Origin: a virus
Virus record (IMG/VR): IMGVR_UViG_3300005518_000025
Coordinates: 1-42,190 of that record
DNA length: 42,190 bases
Reading direction: 5' to 3' (one strand)
Numbering within the stretch: the stretch's first letter is position 1; each line of letters begins with the position of its first letter. The notes under the pieces are model-generated. The model worked only from the letters and a program-made list of their open reading frames with translations, was not told the origin of the DNA and did not search any database. A program made the translations under genes and the position numbers. Positions 36,311 through 42,190 of this stretch are shown one piece after another.

Positions 36311-38275
36311 ATGCCACGAGAGTATACCGAGGAAGAAAAGAGCATCATCCTGCGTGACTGGGACACGCTCAGCCCGGAGCACAAAGCCAAAGCCCAAGCG
36401 CGTGGTATTGCGCCCCCTGACGCGAGGCAGCCTACTCCTCCACCTGTCCCGACTCCGACGCCAGTAGTGACCAGGGGCACTCCATCCCCTCTGGCAACAC
36501 AGGTGCCTGAGGCCTTCCGTACTCTTCCTCCCACGCCACAGCTTCCCGGCATGCCAGGGACGCCAGAAAAGTCGCGCGCATTGCAGGCGCAAGACTTGGT
36601 CAAGATGGCCGCGGCCATGGGGATTACGCTGGGAGGAACGACGGGCGGTGCGGCGCTTGGTGGGTTCCTGGGCCCAGTGGCGCCTGTCACGATCCCCGCT
36701 GGTGCAGCGCTGGGGAGCTTTGGGGCACGGACACTGAACACATACCTGGGGTTAGAAGAGCCTGGGACGCTCGGCGACGTGCTGTCGGTCGCGGCGCCGT
36801 TGGTGCCGTATGCTGGCTCCGCCGTCAAAACACTCGGGAAAGTCCCTGGGGGGCCCATTGCTCGGGCTGGCAAGGCGTTACGGGCTGCAGAGCACACGAC
36901 TGCCGAGGACCTTACTGCGGCGGAAGCGAAGCATGCCGCTGTGGTGGCACGGCAACGGGAAGCCAGTATTCTGGCGCATAATAAATATGCGGCCGTCGAA
37001 ACATCCCGCTGGAAACAGTATGCGGACCGAACCTATGCGGCGAAACAGGAAGCCGATGCCGCGACTGTCGCCGTACAAAAGGCGTATGAGACCAAACAAA
37101 TGGACGCCTATACCACGGCACTGGAGAAAGCCAAGGACGCGCAGGCGGCCTATCGGCAGGCGAGGCAGGAATACCTCGGGGCGGTTGAAGCCCAGAAGAG
37201 AGGAGCCACCACCGCCCGCCATCTCCCAGGCACCTTTCTTCCGGCAGCGCCCTCCCGACAGCTCTACGAACAGTTTGTGCGGGAAGTGGGCGATGTGCCG
37301 GTGCGCATGACCGCAGCGCAAGAAGCTGCAGCCATCGTGCAGGATCAATTGGGCGCACCCCTCCCCAGTATGCAACCCAGCCGGTTACAGCAAATTGCCA
37401 CCGATATTCAAGAGCTTGGGGAACAGGGTACCGTCAACCAGGTGCACCAGTATCTCAAGGACATCGGTCCGCTGACCCGCCATGCCGATAGTCGGGTACG
37501 GCGGGTAGCCAAACAGTTGTACGGGGGGTTGCAAGAGGCCCTGGCGACCGCCCCAGGCGCCACCAACCTCCTCCGCCAAGCCAATGCGGCAGCCCGACGC
37601 GAGTTTGCGGTGGAGGACCTGGAGCGGTTCATCCGACGCGCTATCCGCGTCGGGAATGACGGCCAGGTACGGCTTGACGCCGGGGCGCTTGTCACACGTC
37701 TGGAGCGGACGATTGCGGAAGATCCGCTGTTTGCCGGCAGCTTCTCTGCCCAAGCCTTACAACGCTTGCGCAGTAATGTGGAAGCCTTGACCGGACTGCC
37801 GCAGATTCCTGCGCGGGCACCACGGATGCCCGGCGGTGTTGAGGTCACCGATGTGGGTCCGCCGCCAGGGCCGGTGGCACCGAAAACAATTCCGCTCCCA
37901 CAACCACGGGTGACGGCCCAAACGGCGTTGGAACTCCGCCCGCCTGTCCCACCGTTTACACCCCCGGCACCGACAGCCCCCACGTTGCCACCGTTCATGA
38001 GTGGCCGTCGGGCTTTCCTGGATATGGTCGCCATGGCAGGGGGGCATGCCACGGGACACCAGGAGATTGCGCTAGGGTTGGCAGGGGCGGATGCGCTCAG
38101 TTATGGCTTAGCGCGGATGTTACTTCGCCCGAATATGCAGCCGCTCTTGCGGCGGCTGATGCAACCGGGTGGGCGCGTTGATGCGCGGGCGATGGCCCTG
38201 TGGAATGCCGCGGTGCAGCATCCCGAAGTGTATCACTTGCTCGCGGACGAGCGAACCGAGGAGGGTGCCCCATAG
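36311..38275 (+). CDS. Internal virion / ejection-type protein 3
   Basis: 654 residues; starts MPREYTEEEKSIILRDWDTLSPEHKAKAQARG with GAGGA upstream. Residues about 95-165 contain Gly/Ala-rich hydrophobic segments (GITLGGTTGGAALGGFLGPVAPVTIPAGAALGSFG) that could interact with membranes. A long coiled-coil region (about 195-300) is rich in Ala, Lys, Glu and Tyr (RWKQYADRTYAAKQEADAATVAVQKAYETKQMDAYTTALEKAK). A Pro-rich stretch lies near the end. Last gene of the late structural operon; its 3' 179 bases are overlapped by a leftward gene. Confidence 0.55.
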   Translation: MPREYTEEEKSIILRDWDTLSPEHKAKAQARGIAPPDARQPTPPPVPTPTPVVTRGTPSPLATQVPEAFRTLPPTPQLPGMPGTPEKSRALQAQDLVKMAAAMGITLGGTTGGAALGGFLGPVAPVTIPAGAALGSFGARTLNTYLGLEEPGTLGDVLSVAAPLVPYAGSAVKTLGKVPGGPIARAGKALRAAEHTTAEDLTAAEAKHAAVVARQREASILAHNKYAAVETSRWKQYADRTYAAKQEADAATVAVQKAYETKQMDAYTTALEKAKDAQAAYRQARQEYLGAVEAQKRGATTARHLPGTFLPAAPSRQLYEQFVREVGDVPVRMTAAQEAAAIVQDQLGAPLPSMQPSRLQQIATDIQELGEQGTVNQVHQYLKDIGPLTRHADSRVRRVAKQLYGGLQEALATAPGATNLLRQANAAARREFAVEDLERFIRRAIRVGNDGQVRLDAGALVTRLERTIAEDPLFAGSFSAQALQRLRSNVEALTGLPQIPARAPRMPGGVEVTDVGPPPGPVAPKTIPLPQPRVTAQTALELRPPVPPFTPPAPTAPTLPPFMSGRRAFLDMVAMAGGHATGHQEIALGLAGADALSYGLARMLLRPNMQPLLRRLMQPGGRVDARAMALWNAAVQHPEVYHLLADERTEEGAP

Positions 38276-38417
38276 GGAAGAAGAAATCCCAGGCATACAT
38301 GGCCACAACGCAGCCGAGCAGCGCCCAGCCATGCCAGGGCAAGGGACACCGGTCAGCAGTCCACAGCCAGACGGCGGCGGACATGAGAGCAGACCACAAC
38401 ATGTGCAGGAGTTCCAT
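38097..38417 (-). CDS. Two-span membrane protein (holin-like), antisense-overlapping its neighbour
   Basis: 106 residues; TAGGAG is 7 bases before the ATG. Two hydrophobic spans, residues about 3-20 (LLHMLWSALMSAAVWLWT) and 28-47 (WHGWALLGCVVAMYAWDFFFP), separated by a short loop (ADRCPLP), with a basic, Pro/Ala-rich C-terminal tail. Size and topology fit a class II/III holin, but its sequence has no recognised family. The tail (last 59 codons) lies opposite the coding strand of the 654-residue gene; the protein may originally have ended earlier. Confidence 0.5.
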   Translation of the reverse strand: MELLHMLWSALMSAAVWLWTADRCPLPWHGWALLGCVVAMYAWDFFFPMGHPPRFARPRASDTLRDAAPRHSTGPSPAHQRAHPVASAAARAAAYSGEVTSALSHN

Positions 38418-38426
38418 CGCAGGCTC

Positions 38427-39161
38427 CTAGGCCCCCGGGCGCGGCCGCACGGGGTACAGGGTGGTTTGACTGTGCTGGCGCGTGAGCCAGCCGGGGAGGG
38501 TCTCAGCAATCGTCTCGACGTGGTAGGCGTTCTCATCTTTCCAGGTGCGATCAGCCACGGGTTGCTTACGGACGGGGATCCCATTTTCCTGGCAATAGCC
38601 GACCAGCCATGTCCCAAAAACGGTTTGGAGCGATGGGGGCATCTGGTGCTGCAACTTGTTAACAAAGACGTACTCACGGATACTCAACCATTGCTGATTC
38701 GCAATGGCTTGTTCGGCAAGCGCACGCACATGGGAGGTCTCCGTTTCAACCTGGGCCAAGCGGTACTTAGTGGCATCCTGTTCGATGGCAAGTGCCATAA
38801 TCGCTTGCATGGTGGGATCGTGGAGCACGGGAACAGACGTTTCGGCACGTTTCATGTCGAGGAATGCCTGATTGACCCGGAGTTGAAAGACGGGAGAAAT
38901 CCAGCCGGCATACGAAATGGCGAGCAACTCATGCACATAGGTCCCAGGGGCGTTTCCTCCTTTAACGACGTCAAAGGGTAAATTTACCACTTGGGATTGG
39001 AGTTCTGAAATCAAGGCTTTAGTGGTTTTTCGTCGCAACCAATCTGAAGGACGTTTCGCGTCATCCGCCCCGCTGGCTTGATGCAGCGTGTTCAGGTTGT
39101 ATCGTCCGTGGCTGTCTTGCAGAATCGGGACGTTTGCGACTATGAGTGCATGACTAGACAT
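38427..39161 (-). CDS. KilA-N domain protein (antirepressor-like)
   Basis: 244 residues, start at 39161 with AGGAGGTGC upstream. Residues about 8-105 form a KilA-N DNA-binding domain: GRYNLNTLHQASGADDAKRPSDWLRRKTTKALISELQSQ, then KGGNAPGTYVHELLAISYAGWISPVFQLRVNQAFLDMK. The C-terminal half (ALAEQAIANQQWLSIREYVFVNKLQHQMPPSLQTVFGTWLVGYCQENGIPVRKQPV) resembles the C-terminal domain of phage antirepressors (Ant/KilAC-like). AT-richer than the virion genes and transcribed opposite to them: a moron-like unit. It could counter the XRE repressor or a superinfecting phage's repressor. Confidence 0.78.
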   Translation of the reverse strand: MSSHALIVANVPILQDSHGRYNLNTLHQASGADDAKRPSDWLRRKTTKALISELQSQVVNLPFDVVKGGNAPGTYVHELLAISYAGWISPVFQLRVNQAFLDMKRAETSVPVLHDPTMQAIMALAIEQDATKYRLAQVETETSHVRALAEQAIANQQWLSIREYVFVNKLQHQMPPSLQTVFGTWLVGYCQENGIPVRKQPVADRTWKDENAYHVETIAETLPGWLTRQHSQTTLYPVRPRPGA

Positions 39162-39184
39162 AGAGCACCTCCTGCGTGCAAGAA

Positions 39185-39589
39185 TTAACGATTGAGCAAG
39201 TGGGCCGGGTCAAAGATCTTGAGGCGTTGCTCTTGCCGCTCGCGTGCAATGGCGGCGTCAAGGATCTTCCCTCGACGGTCAACTTCCGCTTTTGTCACCC
39301 ATTGGGTTACGGCAGATAAGGCCCAGTCTGGATGGACAAGACAGAGAGTATTAATGCTCCTGTGCAGCAGTTGGCGTTGGAGAGCGGGGGTTTCAGTAAA
39401 CCACGCAAAGAGGTAGGCTTCAATGAACTCGCTAGCAAGTTCCCGCATGCGCTGCTCATCATGGTAGATAGTCCCTAAGCAGGCATATTCATGTAATTCC
39501 AGAGGTGTGGATTCAGACGCCCAGGCGGGCATGGTCAGGCCAACAGAGAAAACCGTAGCGAGGACAAGGCGAAGCAAAGATGTAGGCAT
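39185..39589 (-). CDS. Small exported protein of unknown function
   Basis: 134 residues from ATG 39589 (GGGAGG 9 bases upstream; the GTG at 39598 is less likely). Residues 1-23 form a Sec signal peptide ending at AWA-S (LLRLVLATVFSVGLTMPAWA). The mature part is helical: ACLGTIYHDEQRMRELASEFIEAYLFAWFTE..., with two cysteines (ACLG and NTLCLVH) that might form a disulfide. It resembles no lysozyme, amidase or transglycosylase. AT-richer than neighbours and co-directional with the KilA-N gene; likely a moron acting in the periplasm or at the cell surface. Confidence 0.6.
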   Translation of the reverse strand: MPTSLLRLVLATVFSVGLTMPAWASESTPLELHEYACLGTIYHDEQRMRELASEFIEAYLFAWFTETPALQRQLLHRSINTLCLVHPDWALSAVTQWVTKAEVDRRGKILDAAIARERQEQRLKIFDPAHLLNR

Positions 39590-39781
39590 AATAGCCACCC
39601 TCCCTTTGTGGTTGAAGCCTCCCTTATGTGGTGGACAAACGCGGCGCCCCTAAGGGAGAGAGTGCAAGCGCATGTTGCAACACACGCTTTACGCCGCGTA
39701 TGGAGTGTACCACAAGCGCACGGAAAAATTCCTTGCCCCGTGTTACAATTTGAGCCTTGAACATCATGGAAAGGTTACATT

Positions 39782-40636
39782 TTGTCACCTCTACACTATC
39801 GTTGGCTAAGCACTTTCCTCCTTCTCGTGCTTCTGTGTACCTTCCTCGCGTTACCGGGCGATGCGGCCTTGCCCACGGCCCTCATTGACCTCCAGAAGGG
39901 GTCGTATGACGACTGTCTGGGGACCGGAGCGCCGTGCGTCCGGGTGGACATTGGCGGCGCCAGTGTCACCCTCACCATGACCGATCTGAATCTGACCAAA
40001 GTCAACAGCGTGGCGATTGCGACCGGCAATGGCGTGGTGGGCAGTGCTGTGCAGCGGGTGGCCATTGCGAGCGATAACAGCCCGCTGGCGGTCACCGGCA
40101 CGTTTTTCCAAAGTACGCAACCGGTCAGTATCGCCAGCATGCCCACTACCCCCGTGACTGGCACATTTTTCCAGTCGACGCAGCCGGTGAGCATTGCCAC
40201 CATGCCGACGACCCCGGTGACTGGCACATTCTTCCAAAGTACGCAGCCGGTCTCCGTGGCCTCCCTCCCCCTGCCGACGGGCGGTGCGACAGAAGCGACC
40301 CTGGCGGCCCTGGGCACGCCAGGCGCGGCCCCCTGTAAGACGCTCAAAGCCAATCTCCAGGGGAGCGCACTCGCCGACATCACGGTGGACGCGACCTCCG
40401 GCGGCGTGACCGTCCTGGGGTCCTCCATCACCCGGTGTGGCGCCGTAATTAAGCTGGTGTCTGGCGGGCAGATCAAATGCCTCAGCAGTGGACAAGGCAA
40501 TCCCAGCACGACGGCCGGCTTTACGCTCGATGTGGGCGATGTCTTGGGGGTGGATACCGAGGCACAGGAAGCCTATAAGTGCATTCGCACGGGTGGCACC
40601 TCCGGCATCGTCACCGTGGTGGAGAAAACGACATGA
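39782..40636 (+). CDS. Exported fibre-like protein with three 20-residue repeats
   Basis: 284 residues from TTG 39782, supported by GGAAAGG 7 bases upstream and by a signal peptide in this frame (WLSTFLLLVLLCTFLALPGDAA). Residues about 100-160 carry three tandem repeats of VTGTFFQSTQPVS(I/V)A(S/T)(M/L)P(T/L)(T/P)P. Comparable V-TGTF-QxTQPVS units occur in phage tail-fibre-associated proteins. The C-terminal part is a compact beta domain with cysteines (TPGAAPCKTLKANLQGSALADITVDATSGGVTVLG). As for the tailspike, a signal peptide on a fibre-like protein is odd. Confidence 0.6.
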   Translation: MSPLHYRWLSTFLLLVLLCTFLALPGDAALPTALIDLQKGSYDDCLGTGAPCVRVDIGGASVTLTMTDLNLTKVNSVAIATGNGVVGSAVQRVAIASDNSPLAVTGTFFQSTQPVSIASMPTTPVTGTFFQSTQPVSIATMPTTPVTGTFFQSTQPVSVASLPLPTGGATEATLAALGTPGAAPCKTLKANLQGSALADITVDATSGGVTVLGSSITRCGAVIKLVSGGQIKCLSSGQGNPSTTAGFTLDVGDVLGVDTEAQEAYKCIRTGGTSGIVTVVEKTT

Positions 40637-40860
40637 GCCTGGACCTGACGACCCGGCATCCCGCCACCCAGCAGATCATGCAGTATTTCACCTATGCGCA
40701 TCTGCCAGGGCATCTCCAGGGCATCTCGGCAGCCTGTGCCGGGCTGGCCTTGAGCATGGTGGATCGCCTGCCCGATGGGCCAGAACTCACCTTTGGTCTG
40801 CGGCAATTGCTCCTGGCCAAAGATGCGTTTGTGCGGGCGGCCCTGGGAGAGAGTCCATGA
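40633..40860 (+). CDS. Acb2-like hairpin protein (candidate anti-CBASS sponge)
   Basis: 75 residues; ATGA overlap with the gene before. The sequence has two helices: FFTYAHLPGHLQGISAACAGLALSMVDRL and PELTFGLRQLLLAKDAFVRAAL, with a PDG turn. The motif HLP..LQ..S...LA......LP..PE...LR.LL.AKDA.VRA is a very common phage protein family. I recall it as carrying the Acb2/Tad1-type hairpin annotation (cyclic-dinucleotide/trinucleotide sponge), but I am not certain that annotation applies to this subgroup. Located among late membrane and fibre genes, so a structural or other role is possible. Confidence 0.45.
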   Translation: MSLDLTTRHPATQQIMQYFTYAHLPGHLQGISAACAGLALSMVDRLPDGPELTFGLRQLLLAKDAFVRAALGESP

Positions 40861-41222
40861 GCGACACCCTCTGGGCGCCGTTCCCCTCGGGGCTCCTGGT
40901 CCCGCTCCTGCTCCTGGCGGGCTTCCTCCTCGGGGCCGCCCCCCAGAGCGCCACGTCTCTGCGCACCTGGCACCACGCGGGACGTACCTTTGTCGTGCTC
41001 TTTGAGGTCGCGGCGGACGCGGCCATCTTTGTCCCCCTGACGAGCCCGCTGGGACAACCCCATACTGCGGCGCGCATTACGATCTACGAACGGGCCGAGG
41101 GACGGCTGCTGCAACGGGGGGCGGCCTTTGACGGGTACTGGACCCCGCAGGGATGTTTTGAGGATGATCCAGAGACGCTGGTCTCCCAGCATGTCTTACG
41201 AGACGAAGGGCCACCCCAATGA
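40857..41222 (+). CDS. 121-residue membrane-anchored protein (duplicated N-terminus A)
   Basis: ATGA overlap with the gene before. Residues 1-30 ([26 protein letters not shown]) form an uncleaved anchor or signal segment. The rest is a beta-rich soluble domain (TWHHAGRTFVVLFEVAADAAIFVPLTSP...). The first ~21 residues are nearly identical, including at DNA level, to those of the next gene, showing that the N-terminal anchor has been duplicated and joined to different bodies. Could be a lysis or envelope-protein pair. Confidence 0.58.
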   Translation: MSDTLWAPFPSGLLVPLLLLAGFLLGAAPQSATSLRTWHHAGRTFVVLFEVAADAAIFVPLTSPLGQPHTAARITIYERAEGRLLQRGAAFDGYWTPQGCFEDDPETLVSQHVLRDEGPPQ

Positions 41223-41557
41223 GCGACACGCTCTGGTCGCCGCTCCCCTCGGGGCTCCTGGTCCCGCTCCTGCTCCTGGCCACGTTTCTGGTCATCGGCC
41301 TGGGCAGTGTCGTGTGGCCGCAGCCGCAGATGCCCCCGCAGGTCGTCTCGCCGGACAAGCAGTTAAAGATGCTGCAGCGGGAGCTGCGCTGGGAACGACA
41401 GCAACATGCGGAGACCAAACAGGCGCTCAGCGATGCGTGGGCACAGGCGGATGAGTTAGAGGTGAAGGTCAAACAGTTACAGGGTGAGTTGGAGAAGCTC
41501 AAGAAGGATGCTGGTTCAGTGAAGGAGAAAGCCGATGCCCCGCCCTCGGCGCAGTAG
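41219..41557 (+). CDS. 112-residue anchored coiled-coil protein (i-spanin/Rz-like)
   Basis: ATGA overlap. N-terminal anchor [33 protein letters not shown], then a Pro-rich hinge and a long coiled coil ([59 protein letters not shown]). N-in single-span plus periplasmic coiled coil is the signature of an i-spanin. The following gene has a signal peptide but no lipobox was seen, so an o-spanin partner is not identified. If a spanin, the host is Gram-negative. Confidence 0.55.
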   Translation: MSDTLWSPLPSGLLVPLLLLATFLVIGLGSVVWPQPQMPPQVVSPDKQLKMLQRELRWERQQHAETKQALSDAWAQADELEVKVKQLQGELEKLKKDAGSVKEKADAPPSAQ

Positions 41558-42190
41558 CCTCCTTCCTCTCCTCCTCTGCTTGCTCCTGTGCGCGAGTCCG
41601 CTCAGTGTCGTCGGCCAGAGCCCGCCCCCGCCCTGGCAGCGGAACGGCGGCTTTCTGCGCCCCAATCCGCCCGATGCGACGGTGGTCCTTGGCACCAAGG
41701 GGGTCGTCTATCCACCCACCGCGCGTGCGACCAATGCCACGCTGACCCGCTGTGAATTTGTCCACGCCACCACAGGCGATACGAGCGATCTGACACTGCA
41801 ACCGCCGCTCGCGGCCACGTTGCTAGTGGGGACAGAATGCCGGTTTACCAAGATTGATAGCGGCACGAAGGCGCTGATTATCACGCGCCAGGGCAGTGAT
41901 ACGTTTAACGGCCTCGCCACGCCGGTGACGACGGCCCTGCAAGCCGAAGAGCTGATTTTTCGGGTCACCGGGCCGACCACCTGGAGTTATACGCGGGGTC
42001 CCACGGGTGCCACTGGTCCTACCGGAGCGACTGGCCCCACCGGACCCACCGGAGCCACAGGACCCACAGGACCCACAGGACCTACCGGAGCCACAGGGCC
42101 GACGGGATCAACAGGTGCCACCGGAGCGACCGGCCCTACCGGCCCTACCGGCCCTACCGGCCCTACCGGCCCTACCGGCCCTACCGGCCC
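41535..42190 (+). CDS. Exported collagen-like fibre protein, 3' end beyond the window
   Basis: ATG 41535 with GAAGGAG 7 bases upstream, inside the end of the spanin-like gene. 218 codons are visible and no stop is reached. Residues 1-26 form a Sec signal peptide ([19 protein letters not shown]). A beta-rich globular part of about 125 residues follows ([47 protein letters not shown]...). From codon 155 it becomes a pure Gly-X-Y collagen repeat: 21 triplets, mainly GPT and GAT. Such repeats form the triple-helical shaft of phage fibres. Trimerisation domain and end are outside the window. Confidence 0.72.
   Translation, partial: MPRPRRSSLLPLLLCLLLCASPLSVVGQSPPPPWQRNGGFLRPNPPDATVVLGTKGVVYPPTARATNATLTRCEFVHATTGDTSDLTLQPPLAATLLVGTECRFTKIDSGTKALIITRQGSDTFNGLATPVTTALQAEELIFRVTGPTTWSYTRGPTGATGPTGATGPTGPTGATGPTGPTGPTGATGPTGSTGATGATGPTGPTGPTGPTGPTGPTG
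42132..42190 (+). repeat. Perfect 9-bp tandem repeat GGCCCTACC (Gly-Pro-Thr codons)
   Basis: Six exact copies of GGCCCTACC from 42132 to 42185, plus the first five bases of a seventh, end exactly at the window edge. Upstream copies (from 41997) are diverged at codon third positions, so this block is a recent slippage expansion. It is a likely point of assembly breakage and copy-number variation. Confidence 0.9.

Noticed and set aside
39599-39781. Divergent promoters for the moron and the fibre genes
   Set aside because: TACACT- and TACAAT-like boxes are present on both strands, but none has a -35 element at proper spacing, so no specific promoter is claimed.
1-42190. Use of a genetic code in which TGA is Trp
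   Set aside because: TGA ends many genes with correct coupling (ATGA overlaps) and strong downstream starts; only one gene shows an internal TGA.
41997-42190. Diversity-generating retroelement acting on a fibre gene
   Set aside because: No reverse transcriptase gene or template repeat is present in the window; the repeat pattern is triplet slippage.

Overview
The window reads as most or all of a tailed double-stranded DNA phage genome with a short-tailed (podovirus-like) virion plan. The sequence is GC-rich. Genes are tightly packed, with many ATGA or TAATG stop/start overlaps and clear AAGGAG/AGGAGG ribosome sites. Large terminase, portal, scaffold, capsid, nozzle-like protein and three long internal or ejection-type proteins occur in that order, and no tape measure, tail tube or sheath is recognisable. 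Several good sigma70-type promoters suggest a proteobacterial or other conventional bacterial host. The host itself cannot be named.

Layout. 1-2354 (+): end of a basic protein and a signal-peptide tailspike. 2387-10816 (-): an early-type operon for recombination and DNA modification (DUF3820-like protein, DEDD exonuclease, RecT, VRR-NUC nuclease, a cassette-rich DNA methyltransferase interrupted by TGA) that ends in accessory genes, including a Tad1-like cyclic-nucleotide sponge and a TIR-fold-like mini-protein. 10879-13430 (+): two paralogous helix-turn-helix proteins and a TOPRIM primase/RecA-fold helicase fusion, followed by 9-bp iteron-like repeats and large inverted repeats (candidate origin). 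13726-16807 (-): a run of small genes separated by intercistronic hairpins. 17060-17460: a Cro/CI-like switch with an XRE repressor, three related operator sites and divergent promoters. 17461-24351 (+): DNA packaging and portal. 24371-24686 (+): an internal strong promoter, a leader hairpin, a 16-residue Arg/Lys-rich peptide and a compact three-way-junction RNA fold. 24687-38275 (+): scaffold, capsid, connector, nozzle and ejection proteins. 38097-39589 (-): a holin-like membrane protein, a KilA-N protein and a small exported protein. 39782-42190 (+): exported fibre-like proteins, an Acb2-like hairpin protein, spanin-like membrane proteins and a collagen-like protein that runs off the end.

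How it fits together. The XRE repressor probably shuts off its own promoter, the leftward small-gene operon and the rightward packaging promoter. The primase-helicase with RecT and the nucleases provides replication and recombination. Tad1-like and Acb2-like proteins would protect against Thoeris/CBASS nucleotide signalling. The methyltransferase may protect DNA if it still works. No integrase, tRNA, CRISPR array, reverse transcriptase or endolysin was recognised. The unfinished collagen frame at the right edge and the headless gene at the left edge are compatible with a circular or circularly permuted contig cut inside repeats, but this is not proven.
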